Below are positions 1 through 7,849 of a DNA stretch of 64,000 bases, one piece after another. The translations under genes and the position numbers were made by a program. The notes beneath the pieces were generated by a model. That model made no database searches. It was given only the letters and a program-made list of their open reading frames with translations, and was not told where the DNA came from. The stretch's first letter is position 1; each line of letters opens with the position of its first letter. The DNA is taken from assembly GCA_022538095.1 (NCBI GenBank), contig JAKYXN010000005.1:1-64000 (forward strand), written 5' to 3'. Origin of the DNA: Puniceicoccaceae bacterium K14 (lineage in GTDB: Bacteria; Verrucomicrobiota; Verrucomicrobiia; Opitutales; Opitutaceae).

Positions 1-15
1 AGAGGAAATCGCGAC

Positions 16-33
16 CAACCCCCTAGGGGGTTG
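16..33. repeat. 18-bp perfect palindrome
   Basis: CAACCCCCT followed directly by its reverse complement AGGGGGTTG gives a perfect 18-bp palindrome with no loop. It lies at the window edge in non-coding DNA, about 75 bases before the first possible ORF. There is no T-run next to it, so it does not read as a rho-independent terminator. It could be a protein-binding site or part of a larger element cut off by the window. Confidence 0.4.
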
Positions 34-107
34 CAATGAACTAGCATTTAATGCTACCAACTAGATAAACAACACAACAAAAGAGAATCTAGTGTAGGCT
101 AAACCCA

Positions 108-326
108 GTGCACATCAATGATGATAGAATTAAGGAAAATGAAGAGATCAACATCACCGTCCTAAACGGTAAGTATCAACTGGCAGGCATACAGTATCAC
201 GAGGTCGGCTATGAAGGTTTTTGGATTATCGATACAAGAAAAAAAAACTTCGGAATGGATACCGAAAGAGCTCTACAAGCTTTGAACCGAGAGAATGAAA
301 TCCGGAAAGCACTCAAATCAAAATAG
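108..326 (+). CDS. Small hypothetical protein (72 aa)
   Basis: This is a short open frame from a GTG codon at 108, the first possible start after an in-frame stop at 90-92. No ribosome binding site is visible. The product is hydrophilic, charged and rich in Glu, Lys and Asn, with no signal peptide or membrane segment. I do not recognise a family. It ends nine bases before the start of the secreted hydrolase gene on the same strand, so the two may be cotranscribed. The absence of an ATG start makes the call uncertain, although the composition (GFWIID, charged C-terminal helix) looks protein-like. Confidence 0.4.
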   Translation: MHINDDRIKENEEINITVLNGKYQLAGIQYHEVGYEGFWIIDTRKKNFGMDTERALQALNRENEIRKALKSK

Positions 327-335
327 ACAATCACA

Positions 336-1214
336 ATGAAACTACTAATTCAGGTTCTTCTAAACTTATTCCTCGTTAACACGGTACTATCGCAAGTTCA
401 TGAGACCGTCTATTTATGGCCTGAAAAAATTCCTGGTCAGAGTGACGCTAAAGCTCCACCCGTATTTGCTGAGAGTCAAAGCGGGAAAGACGATTCTGTA
501 ACGAGGATCGAAAAGGTAACCAATCCCGCGCTGATTGTTTACAACCCCAATTCGGAACGTAAAAATGGGGCTACTGTTATCATTTGCCCAGGAGGTGGAT
601 ATCGAAGACTGGCGATTGATTTGGAAGGGTACGAGATTGCGGAATGGTTGAGCGAACTTGGATACACAGCGTTTGTTCTGCAGTATCGCGTACCCCAAAA
701 CCAAGTGGGGACGCTACAGGATATCCAACGAGCGATTCGGCTAGTAAGAGGAACCAGCGAAGAACGCGGCCTTGACCCTACCAAGATCGGAGTTCTCGGG
801 TTTTCAGCCGGAGGCAGCTTGAGCGCAAGAGCCAGCACACGATACCTCGAAACTCTATACGAGCCAATCGATGAATTGGACAATCTGTCAGCCCGCCCCG
901 ATTTTGTTACACTTATTTACCCAGCCTATTTGGATAAGGGAGCGAACCACAGCCTGACCCCCGAATTGAAAGTAAACAGAGAAACTCCCCCCATGTTCAT
1001 ATTCGTCGCCGCGGACGACATGCATGCCAACAGCAGTCTTGTAATGAGCTCTTCTCTCAGAGAAAGCAATGTACCATTTGAACTCCACATTTTGCCTCAC
1101 GGAGGGCATGGTTACGGTATGCGACCCGGGAATAGGTCTGCAGAAACCTGGCCAAACCTATGGAAAACATGGATGGAAACGACGATCTCAAAACAATTCG
1201 AAACCAATAAATAG
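336..1214 (+). CDS. Secreted alpha/beta hydrolase (acetyl-esterase/BD-FAE type)
   Basis: The 292-residue product begins with a signal peptide (hydrophobic residues about 3-19, ending LSQ) and so is probably periplasmic or exported. The mature part has the layout of the Aes/BD-FAE esterase branch of alpha/beta hydrolases: an oxyanion-hole region with ICPGGGY near residue 85, the nucleophile elbow GFSAGG near residue 160, an acid within FVAADD, and a catalytic His in HGGHGYG near the C-terminus. Relatives remove acetyl or other acyl groups from plant or algal polysaccharides, but the substrate cannot be told from sequence. No carbohydrate-active genes are adjacent. Start ATG at 336 gives a complete signal peptide. 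Confidence 0.85.
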   Translation: MKLLIQVLLNLFLVNTVLSQVHETVYLWPEKIPGQSDAKAPPVFAESQSGKDDSVTRIEKVTNPALIVYNPNSERKNGATVIICPGGGYRRLAIDLEGYEIAEWLSELGYTAFVLQYRVPQNQVGTLQDIQRAIRLVRGTSEERGLDPTKIGVLGFSAGGSLSARASTRYLETLYEPIDELDNLSARPDFVTLIYPAYLDKGANHSLTPELKVNRETPPMFIFVAADDMHANSSLVMSSSLRESNVPFELHILPHGGHGYGMRPGNRSAETWPNLWKTWMETTISKQFETNK

Positions 1215-1374
1215 ATACAAATTATGCAGGACGATTTCTTCCGCGTATTTCGCAACCACCTCGAACGCGAAGAACAAATGAATGAGCCACTCCTAAAAAA
1301 GAAATGGAGAGCCACGCATATATCACCAATATCTAACTCAACGCACCCACGCGTGTATGGGCAAAACAAAATAG

Positions 1375-1905
1375 ATGGCTCTGATCCAACTCACAACCCG
1401 AATTGCGGCTCCAGTCGAAAGAGTCTTTGACTTGGCTCGAAGTATCGATGCCCACATGGCGTCTACTTCGCAATCGGGCGAAAGAGCGGTCGAAGGTAGG
1501 ACAAGTGGTTTGATCAATGCAGGCGAAACGGTCACTTGGGAGGCAACTCACTTTGGCGTGAAGCAAAGACTAAAAGTTAAGATAACTAAGCTTGAGCGAC
1601 CATTCTTGTTCGAAGACGAAATGATTTCAGGGGCATTCTCATCAATGACACATCAGCATCGATTTGAAGAATCGAATGGAGAGACTAAAATGAGCGACCG
1701 ATTTGAATATCAAGCTCCTCTTGGTTTCCTCGGAAGAATAGCCGAATCTCTGTTTTTGACGAAATACATGAAATCATTTCTGAAGAAAAGAAACGAAGAG
1801 CTTAAAGAAATGGCGGAGTCGGATCGTTGGCGAAACTACATCAACGAAGATGCCCATCAAGGAGCAGCTCACAACGTGCGAAAACGAAACCCGCAAAGCC
1901 TTTAA
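1375..1905 (+). CDS. SRPBCC-family protein
   Basis: The 176-residue product has the START/SRPBCC-fold pattern: an opening strand with IAAPVERVFDLA, a central region with WEATHFGVKQ, and strands through RFEYQAPLG before a long C-terminal helix that packs over the ligand cavity. It most resembles the cyclase/dehydrase-like branch rather than AHSA1. Such proteins bind hydrophobic ligands, and their specific role is usually unknown. There is no signal peptide, so it is cytoplasmic. It is followed by a lipase-like gene whose start lies 22 bases past this stop. An extra C-terminal tail (about residues 150-176) is low-complexity and may be unstructured. Confidence 0.75.
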   Translation: MALIQLTTRIAAPVERVFDLARSIDAHMASTSQSGERAVEGRTSGLINAGETVTWEATHFGVKQRLKVKITKLERPFLFEDEMISGAFSSMTHQHRFEESNGETKMSDRFEYQAPLGFLGRIAESLFLTKYMKSFLKKRNEELKEMAESDRWRNYINEDAHQGAAHNVRKRNPQSL

Positions 1906-1927
1906 CTTTTCTCTTAGAAACAACTTC

Positions 1928-2896
1928 ATGAAATACCTCCCAGTCATTCTTATATTTTTTCTACTCGCACCAATCGCTCTGCCAGAGGAATCAACACAAA
2001 AAGACTTCGGAAGAGAACTCTCGCACTCCGCTTTATTTGCGCCAAATACGAATTACCCATATTTTGAGCACACCCTTTCGCTTGATACAGACGCTGAGGC
2101 ATATCTTTCAAATGCTGCCTTTTTGGCGCAGTGCAGTATGCTAATTTATGTGACAGACAAAGAGTTTGTCGAAAACGCACTCAGAAAGGCTGGATACAGC
2201 AATATTGAGTATTTTGACGAGAAAGGGGCTTTCGCTTTTCTGGCTGAAGACTCCAAAAATCGAATTCTCATTTTTAGAGGCACTGAACAAACGGATAAAA
2301 ATGACATCCGGGCCAACCTGAAAGTCAGCCTGGTAAAACTTGATCAGCGCGGCCGTGTTCACCGTGGGTTCAAAATTGCTCTGGGTCACATTGAAGAACA
2401 AATCAACAAGTCCTTGGCCAATCGGGAAAACTCCGAACCCAAAACACTTTGGGTTGCGGGGCACAGTCAAGGAGGCGCTTTGGCAACCTTGTGGGCAATA
2501 AAAAACCAAAATAATGCGGAAGGAATTTACTCAATAGGAGCCCCACGAATATCTGATAAAAAGCTCACAGAATCGTTAAATGAAACACTGCCTCTTTTTC
2601 GCTTTGTTAACGACAACGACTATGTACCCAAAATTCCGGTTTCTTTATTCTATCGTCACATCGGAAAAACTTACTTCATCTCTTCGAGTGGTAATCTAGA
2701 AATAGACCCGTCCCATTTATCAAAATTTGGCATGAGCGTATCTGGGTTGAATAAGTACCACGCTGAGGTCTTTCAAGATCGCTGGATGAAAGGCCATTTT
2801 TCAGCCATTCCAATCGACTATTACGCAGATCATTCGCCTCTTTTGTATGTGGAAGCCTTATTGCAATTATGTCTTAGTGAAAAGACTACAAACTAA
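1928..2896 (+). CDS. Exported class 3 lipase-family hydrolase
   Basis: An open frame runs from 1850, but the ATG at 1928 is the better start because it opens directly with a clean signal peptide (MKYLPVILIF...IALPEE). The 322-residue product carries class 3 lipase landmarks: FRGTE near residue 117 (oxyanion region), VHRGF near 144, the nucleophile motif GHSQGG with Ser180, an Asp in the DNDYVPKIP segment and a late His. Family members cleave ester bonds of acylglycerols and related lipids outside the cytoplasm. Its 3' end overlaps the convergent membrane-protein gene by 11 bases. Confidence 0.82.
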   Translation: MKYLPVILIFFLLAPIALPEESTQKDFGRELSHSALFAPNTNYPYFEHTLSLDTDAEAYLSNAAFLAQCSMLIYVTDKEFVENALRKAGYSNIEYFDEKGAFAFLAEDSKNRILIFRGTEQTDKNDIRANLKVSLVKLDQRGRVHRGFKIALGHIEEQINKSLANRENSEPKTLWVAGHSQGGALATLWAIKNQNNAEGIYSIGAPRISDKKLTESLNETLPLFRFVNDNDYVPKIPVSLFYRHIGKTYFISSSGNLEIDPSHLSKFGMSVSGLNKYHAEVFQDRWMKGHFSAIPIDYYADHSPLLYVEALLQLCLSEKTTN

Positions 2897-3194
2897 AATT
2901 ACACTTCCTACAGAAAGAGAAACGCCACACAACAGCCACCACCAGCAAGGAAATGAAAATGATCGGGTAGAGAACACCATCTAGTATACGAGCTCCCTCA
3001 TGATTGAGGAGGTGCAACATTGTGCTAAACTCTACCCCCTCTATGCCACAAATATCCTCGACTCCAAGTCCGAGCAAAATAGAGACATAAGCCAATAGAC
3101 AAACAAAGCATTTAGGGAGCAGAAGAAAACACAGGATGCCACTAGTCCACTTCAAAATCCTTTTAATGGTTCGATACACTGGGACAGTGAGCAT
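2886..3194 (-). CDS. Small membrane protein with PKC-x2-C motif
   Basis: The product has about 102 residues and two or three hydrophobic segments. The first is preceded by the motif LLPKCFVCLLAY, resembling small uncharacterised membrane proteins with a PKCxxC-LAAY signature; this comparison is from memory. A distant similarity to MerC-type metal proteins is possible but unproven. The start is ATG at 3194 or the GTG at 3197, whose G is shared with the TAG stop of the DUF899 gene. Either way translation is probably coupled to that gene. The terminal FCRKC adds a second Cys pair, which suggests metal binding or redox function. Confidence 0.6.
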   Translation of the reverse strand: MLTVPVYRTIKRILKWTSGILCFLLLPKCFVCLLAYVSILLGLGVEDICGIEGVEFSTMLHLLNHEGARILDGVLYPIIFISLLVVAVVWRFSFCRKCNFSL

Positions 3195-3196
3195 CA

Positions 3197-3913
3197 CTAC
3201 CCTTCGTATTTATCGTGATGACGCATCCATTCCATAGTGAACGATAAGTCTTTCTCATCGCGTCCTTTCGGAACAATATCTAGATAATTGTAGACGCTAA
3301 ACATCATATCCAATCCTCGAGCGAAGCTGGAATAAGTGTGATACACTTTACCATCTTCTCCCCTAGCAAAAACACTAATTCCGTGGGCGTCTTCTACAGG
3401 ATAAGGATTTTGGCCGTAATTGTATTCAGTGGTACCCTTCTCAACGACTTCTGGGTCGAAGTGTACGTTAAAATCCTTGTTGAATTCAGATTCACACGAA
3501 GACACCCATTTAAAGTTCCACCCCATGCGTTCCTTGAAAGGCTTCAATTCGGATAAGGGCGCTCTGGATACGGAAACGAGAGTTGTATCTCGGCCACCCA
3601 AATGCTTTATCGCCGACTCGAACCCATCCGCTATACAGGAGCAGCTCTTACACCCTTCACCCCAACCAGGGCCAAACATAAAATGGTAAACGATTAGCTG
3701 GCTTTTACCTTCAAAAAGCTCAACCAATGTCTGAGACCCATTATCTGTTTCGAAGGTGTAAGATTCACTTACTTCAACCCAAGGCAATTCCCTTCTTTCT
3801 TGACTCAATTCGTCTCTTAACCGGGTAAACTTTTTTTCGTTCTCCAAGTGCTTCTTACGAGCAATTAGCCATTCTTCTCTCGTTGCAATTTTTTGATCTG
3901 TAGTTGAGTTCAT
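3197..3913 (-). CDS. DUF899 thioredoxin-like protein
   Basis: The 238-residue product matches DUF899, a thioredoxin-fold family. Visible hallmarks are the N-terminal TREEWLIARKKHLENEK helix, the PWVEV and YTFET strands, and YHFMFGPGWGEGCKSCSC near residue 80, where the Cys cluster corresponds to the family's GCxxCS site. A second Cys follows in WVSSCESEF. There is no signal peptide, so it is cytoplasmic. The biochemical function of DUF899 is not established; a redox role is inferred from the fold. It is the middle gene of a minus-strand group (ABM monooxygenase, DUF899, small membrane protein) divergent from YCII and an ECF42 sigma factor, a recurrent neighbourhood for these families. Confidence 0.85.
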   Translation of the reverse strand: MNSTTDQKIATREEWLIARKKHLENEKKFTRLRDELSQERRELPWVEVSESYTFETDNGSQTLVELFEGKSQLIVYHFMFGPGWGEGCKSCSCIADGFESAIKHLGGRDTTLVSVSRAPLSELKPFKERMGWNFKWVSSCESEFNKDFNVHFDPEVVEKGTTEYNYGQNPYPVEDAHGISVFARGEDGKVYHTYSSFARGLDMMFSVYNYLDIVPKGRDEKDLSFTMEWMRHHDKYEG

Positions 3914-3937
3914 GGAATATTTTTATGTAATTAATCT

Positions 3938-4309
3938 TTAGTTACGTATTATCGTGTAAATTGAAGGATAGTGCGGCATTTCATCCGGGAAACCGTCTCC
4001 TATTGCCTTCAGCTCTTCGCTTTGAAGAGCTGACATAAAGGCTTCTGCCGATTTCCAGCGAGCGACATTGATCAAAACAAACTTTGCGCTTGGATCCATC
4101 GATTGGTGAAGCGCCGTTCCCAGATAGCCGGGTTGCTTCCTAAAGTACTCAGCATACTTATCCCATATACCGAGAGCCTCTTCCAAGCGACCCTCTGGGA
4201 TTTCGATCGGGTTTATGACAGTTACCTCGGTCGCCTCTTTTTCAATCTGCTCAGCCGAAGCAAACCCCGAAAGGACAAAAATCATTAAAAGTGTTCTGAC
4301 TAATTTCAT
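3938..4309 (-). CDS. Exported antibiotic biosynthesis monooxygenase (ABM) domain protein
   Basis: The 123-residue product has a signal peptide (MKLVRTLLMIFVLSGFASA) followed by one ABM ferredoxin-like domain. Strand 1 reads EVTVINPIEIPEG, then a helix with LGIWDKYAEYFRKQPGYLGTALH, and FVLINVARWKSAEAF. ABM proteins include quinone and polyketide oxygenases that need no cofactor, as well as heme-degrading enzymes. Export to the periplasm is unusual for the fold and may suggest a scavenging or quinone-detoxifying role. It lies 24 bases before the DUF899 gene and is the first gene transcribed leftwards from the dyad-containing intergenic region. Confidence 0.75.
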   Translation of the reverse strand: MKLVRTLLMIFVLSGFASAEQIEKEATEVTVINPIEIPEGRLEEALGIWDKYAEYFRKQPGYLGTALHQSMDPSAKFVLINVARWKSAEAFMSALQSEELKAIGDGFPDEMPHYPSIYTIIRN

Positions 4310-4370
4310 ATTTGTAATTGGTTACAACATGTGATCTTCCCCAATTATCAATCTTCAGGAATTCATTTAA

Positions 4371-4427
4371 TTAACCTTTTTGTTAAATGTAGAAATGGGA
4401 GTCAACTTTATTTAACCTTTTGGTTAA
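4371..4427. promoter_or_regulatory. Two-copy TTAACC dyad operator between divergent genes
   Basis: TTAACC-TTTTT-GTTAA lies at 4371-4386 and TTAACC-TTTT-GGTTAA at 4412-4427. Their centres are 41 bases apart, close to four helical turns, which would put two bound dimers on the same DNA face. They lie between the ABM/DUF899 genes (minus) and YCII/ECF42 genes (plus). The symmetry suits a winged-helix repressor such as an ArsR-family protein, but no ArsR gene is present in the window. Function is inferred. Confidence 0.5.
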
Positions 4428-4530
4428 TATTTAATTTTCTAGGTAATTTGAAGTTTATGTCGAAATTCAAATTTCTATTCGTCTACCTCTTAGAACCTAA
4501 TATAAATCAAACCAGTAACCCAAAGCACCG

Positions 4531-4893
4531 ATGCAATACCTACTTCTCATATACTCTGAAGAATCGAAATCCATCCAAGCCAGCGATCCACGGTATCCTG
4601 GTTTAGTCGAAGAGCACCGCGCCCTGATCAAAGAGACAACCGACAAAGGAATCCTTTTGGGAGCCGAACCATTGGAGCCGACAAGCACAGCTACGACTGT
4701 TCGCGTTCGGGAGGAAAAAATTCAAACAACCGACGGTCCTTTCGCTGAGACAAAGGAGCAATTAGCGGGCTACTACTTGATAGAGTGCCAGAACCTAGAT
4801 GAAGCCATCGAATACGCTGCGAGAATTCCCAACGCCCGATCAGGTTCGATAGAAATTCGTCCACTAATGAAAATCCCCGAACCGAGTAATTAA
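4531..4893 (+). CDS. YCII-related (DGPF) domain protein
   Basis: The 120-residue product is a typical single-domain YCII/DGPF protein: MQYLLLIYSEE at the start, a central LLGAEPLEP and the signature TDGPFAETKEQLAGYYLIE near residues 68-86, ending with IEIRPLM. The fold is a dimeric ferredoxin-like barrel. These small proteins very often sit beside ECF41/42 sigma factors, as here, where the sigma gene starts nine bases downstream. Its enzymatic activity is unknown. The long upstream region with two TTAACC dyads probably controls this gene and the sigma factor together. Confidence 0.9.
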   Translation: MQYLLLIYSEESKSIQASDPRYPGLVEEHRALIKETTDKGILLGAEPLEPTSTATTVRVREEKIQTTDGPFAETKEQLAGYYLIECQNLDEAIEYAARIPNARSGSIEIRPLMKIPEPSN

Positions 4894-4902
4894 GCCATCT
4901 CA

Positions 4903-6153
4903 GTGCTCCGAAACAAAACAAGTGAGACTATAGAAAAAACGGTACGAGAGGAATGGAGCCAAACCCTCTCCGCACTTGTTTATCGAATACACGACTTCCA
5001 GCTTGCTGAAGATGCTCTACAGGATGCGATACTCAGCGCATGGAACAGTTGGCCATATTCTGGCATCCCCAAGAACCCACGTGCCTGGCTCCTCCAAGTC
5101 GCTAAACGAAAAGCCATCGATCAAATTCGAAGAAAAGAGAGTTTCGCTAAGAAACAATCTAGCATAGCCCTTCTTTCAGAGCTGGAACAAGAACAAGGAG
5201 AGCACCGAACCGATATGGAGATTCCAGACGAACGGCTACGAATGATATTCACTTGCTGCCATCCAGCAATCGATAAACGTAGTTCAGTAGCCCTTACACT
5301 TCGCACTGTTGCCGGATTGGAAACTCGAGAAATCGCGAAAGCCTTTCTCACCGAAGAAAGCGCAATGGGCCAACGCCTCACCCGGGTTAAGCGAAAAATT
5401 CGCGATGCCGGCATTCCCTACCGCGTTCCCCCTCCACACCTCTGGCAAGAACGGCTCGAAGCTGTCTTATCCGTACTCTACTTTATTTTCAATGAAGGCT
5501 ACCTGGCAAGCTCGGGGGATGGGCTCCTTAGAAGCAATCTTTGCCTAGAAGCTATCCGTCTTGCGCGGGTCCTCAGTAAACTCTCCCCCGACGAACCAGA
5601 AGTAGACGGCTTGCTCGCACTAATGTTGCTTCACGACTCTCGCCGCCCCGCTCGCACTAATAAAGCGGGCGCCATGATCTCGCTAGAAGATCAAGATCGT
5701 AGTCTATGGATACGCGAAAATATAGAGGAAGGCGATACAATCCTTAGAAGAATTCTTCCAAAGCGAAGAATTGGCCCGTACCAAATTCAAGCGGCCGTGA
5801 GCGCCGTACACGCCCATGCTCCTGACTGGAAGTCTACAGACTGGCCCCAAATCGCCCAACTCTACCGCACACTTTATCAATACAGTCCATCGTCTGTTGT
5901 GAGACTCAATGAAGCTGTCGCTATCTCAATGATACAGGGTCCCCAAGCGGGGCTAAAATTGCTTCAAGAGCTAGAGGAACAAGGTACACTTGAAAAATAC
6001 CAGCCATTCTACGCCGCCAAAGCTGATTTGCTACGTCAACTCAATCGTTACGATGAGGCCGAACGTGCCTACGAAATCGCAATTTCCAAGAGTGCGAATC
6101 CAGCAGAAAAGGATATACTAAGAAAAAGACTCCAGCATCTTAAAAAAAATTAG
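4903..6153 (+). CDS. ECF42-type RNA polymerase sigma factor with C-terminal TPR-like extension
   Basis: The 416-residue product has sigma-70 region 2 at about residues 15-85 (LVYRIHDFQLAEDALQDA, then IPKNPRAWLLQVAKRKAIDQ), region 4 at about 115-170 (RSSVALTLRTVAGLETREIAKAF), and a long C-terminal part of about 230 residues with helical, TPR-like repeats. This length and order are characteristic of the ECF42 group, usually encoded next to DGPF/YCII proteins. It starts at GTG 4903, nine bases after the YCII stop, so translation coupling is likely. In ECF42 the C-terminal extension is thought to replace an anti-sigma factor; none is encoded nearby. Confidence 0.9.
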   Translation: MLRNKTSETIEKTVREEWSQTLSALVYRIHDFQLAEDALQDAILSAWNSWPYSGIPKNPRAWLLQVAKRKAIDQIRRKESFAKKQSSIALLSELEQEQGEHRTDMEIPDERLRMIFTCCHPAIDKRSSVALTLRTVAGLETREIAKAFLTEESAMGQRLTRVKRKIRDAGIPYRVPPPHLWQERLEAVLSVLYFIFNEGYLASSGDGLLRSNLCLEAIRLARVLSKLSPDEPEVDGLLALMLLHDSRRPARTNKAGAMISLEDQDRSLWIRENIEEGDTILRRILPKRRIGPYQIQAAVSAVHAHAPDWKSTDWPQIAQLYRTLYQYSPSSVVRLNEAVAISMIQGPQAGLKLLQELEEQGTLEKYQPFYAAKADLLRQLNRYDEAERAYEIAISKSANPAEKDILRKRLQHLKKN

Positions 6154-6247
6154 TCCAGCATGTCGAAATGACGGATTGGCAATCGTCCTCTATATAAGCG
6201 ACCACACCATCGTCGCAGGATAATAGAAGAAGAAAACGATCATCACC

Positions 6248-6652
6248 ATGTCAGAAAAATGCGAACACAACCACGGAGACTTCAGCTGGAACGAGCTCTC
6301 TGTTACCGATCCCCAACAAGCAATCCACTTTTACCAAAAAGTATTTGGGTGGACGATCGAAGAAATGGACATGCCAAATGGCAAGTACTACATTCTATTC
6401 AATGGAGCAGAAAAAATCGGTGGCATCACCGCAAAAGATCCTAAAGAAGCGAATTCGCCTACAGCCTGGATGCCTTATATTACAGTCAACGATGTTGATA
6501 AAGCTGCAGCACAGATCGTAAAGCTTGGAGGGTCTATTATTCTACCACCACAAGATATTCCCGTAGAAAATGGGCCTCGCCTAACAATCCTTAAAGACCC
6601 AATGGGTGCTACGCTCGGAGCAATCACATACGCTAACGACACCGCATCATAA
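6248..6652 (+). CDS. VOC-family (glyoxalase/bleomycin-resistance fold) protein
   Basis: The 134-residue product has the paired beta-alpha-beta-beta-beta modules of the vicinal oxygen chelate family: FSWNELSVTDPQQAIHFYQKVFGW at the start, and a second module beginning AWMPYITVNDVDKAAAQIVKLGG, closing with LKDPMGATLGAI. It is closest to the CFP-30B-like VOC branch. Members bind small molecules or metal and perform lyase, isomerase or sequestration roles; substrate here is unknown. An N-terminal CEHNHGD segment could bind metal. It follows the ECF42 sigma gene by 94 bases and may belong to its regulon. Confidence 0.85.
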   Translation: MSEKCEHNHGDFSWNELSVTDPQQAIHFYQKVFGWTIEEMDMPNGKYYILFNGAEKIGGITAKDPKEANSPTAWMPYITVNDVDKAAAQIVKLGGSIILPPQDIPVENGPRLTILKDPMGATLGAITYANDTAS

Positions 6653-6676
6653 GTAAACTACGCACAGTGCTTACCT

Positions 6677-7369
6677 ATGGCTAAAACAATTTCCGCCTTT
6701 AAAGGCTTTCCAACATCAGGCATCGAGCTACTAGCCGAGCTTCCTGCTAGAGACAAAAAATGGTTCGAAGACTGGCGAGACCTCTATGAAGAAAGCCTCC
6801 TCCAACCAGCCCGCGAATTAGTAGTCTCTCTGGGAGAAAAACTTCAAACATCAGTTTCGTCGTCAATTACAGCGGAGCCAAGTATCAACGGATCTATTTC
6901 TCCTATTTTTAGGGATCTTAGATTCAGTGCCGACAAATCGGTATTCAAAGACAATCTGATGCTCAATTTTTGGGAAGCTCCATCCAAGAAAGCAGGCCCC
7001 ACACTTCGGCTACGAATCACACCGAAAATGATCGGTTTTGCGACTGGATCAGTTTTTGACACGCAGCCTCGATTAGACAAATGGAGATCAGCTCTAGACA
7101 ACGACATATCAGGGAATTCATTACAGTCATCGATCAATCAATTGGCAAACAATCAGCTCATCGACATTAGTGAGCCCGAACTCAAAAAGCCTCCTCGTCC
7201 TTACACCAACGAACACCCTCGGGCAGACCTTCTCCGACGAAAGAGCTTTCAGGTTCGATGGCAGGAGAAGACACCCGATTCGATCCATACGGCTAACTTT
7301 GTCGATTGGTGCGACGAACGATTCGCAAAGTTGAAAGACCTCCACACCTGGCTTAAAAACAATCTCTAA
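6677..7369 (+). CDS. DUF2461 (TIGR02453) family protein
   Basis: The 230-residue product fits the DUF2461 family: an opening FKGFPTSGIELLAELPARDKKWFEDWRDLYEE that resembles the family's usual F-x-F-L-x2-L-x2-N-N-x-R-x-WF pattern, then PARELVVSLGEKL, a central strand set around FRDLRFSADKSVFKDNLML, and a C-terminal helix ending WLKNNL. It has no signal peptide. The family's function is unknown. The gene begins 24 bases after the VOC stop, so an operon from YCII through this gene is plausible. Confidence 0.78.
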   Translation: MAKTISAFKGFPTSGIELLAELPARDKKWFEDWRDLYEESLLQPARELVVSLGEKLQTSVSSSITAEPSINGSISPIFRDLRFSADKSVFKDNLMLNFWEAPSKKAGPTLRLRITPKMIGFATGSVFDTQPRLDKWRSALDNDISGNSLQSSINQLANNQLIDISEPELKKPPRPYTNEHPRADLLRRKSFQVRWQEKTPDSIHTANFVDWCDERFAKLKDLHTWLKNNL

Positions 7370-7392
7370 TCTCTATAACCCAATCCACTCCT

Positions 7393-7731
7393 ATGTCATC
7401 CGAAAAAGGCGAAAAGAAATTTTGGACAATTGCAGAATCTCTCTATTCTGATCCTTCAGTAAAAGAAGGCACCATGATGGGCTTCAAATGCTTGCGCGTT
7501 AACAAGGCATTTTTTGCGACCCTCGACCACCGATCGGCCGACTTAGTCGTCAAACTTTCCAAAGAGCGCGTAGGCACGCTAATCGAAGAAAAGATCGGGC
7601 TCCCCTTCTCCCCCGCAGGACGCGTATTCAAAGAATGGGTCGCTATCCCTTATGAGCATAATCGCAGATGGACCAAGCTTATGTTAGAAGCTAAAGAATT
7701 CGTGGCTCTGCTTCCGACAAAAAGAAAATAA
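7393..7731 (+). CDS. TfoX N-terminal/MmcQ-YjbR-like protein
   Basis: The 112-residue product resembles the single-domain TfoX_N/YjbR-like group: SVKEGTMMGFKCLRVNKAFFATLD near residues 18-42, followed by LVVKLSKERVGTLIEEKIGLPF and GRVFKEWVAIP. These are small DNA-binding-like or unknown-function proteins that often travel with DUF899, YCII and DUF1801 genes. It is the last gene of the plus-strand run from 4531, 23 bases after DUF2461. No terminator hairpin is obvious in the next 100 bases. Confidence 0.65.
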   Translation: MSSEKGEKKFWTIAESLYSDPSVKEGTMMGFKCLRVNKAFFATLDHRSADLVVKLSKERVGTLIEEKIGLPFSPAGRVFKEWVAIPYEHNRRWTKLMLEAKEFVALLPTKRK

Positions 7732-7849
7732 AATGCGCCTCTCTCAATTTGGTGGTCTAGTCCAAAAAACTTAGGTGTTTTTCTATTGAATGAACAGTCG
7801 CTTGCAGTCCATTCTAGGTTGAAACGTGCCATTAGGCCGTCGTGACCAA

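Noticed and set aside
1224-1430. Open frame of 68 codons between the hydrolase and SRPBCC genes
   Set aside because: Overlaps the SRPBCC start, no family resemblance, and composition is not protein-like; likely chance.
4331-4606. Open frame across the ABM-YCII intergenic region
   Set aside because: It runs through the TTAACC dyads and into the YCII gene in another frame; low complexity, no start signal.
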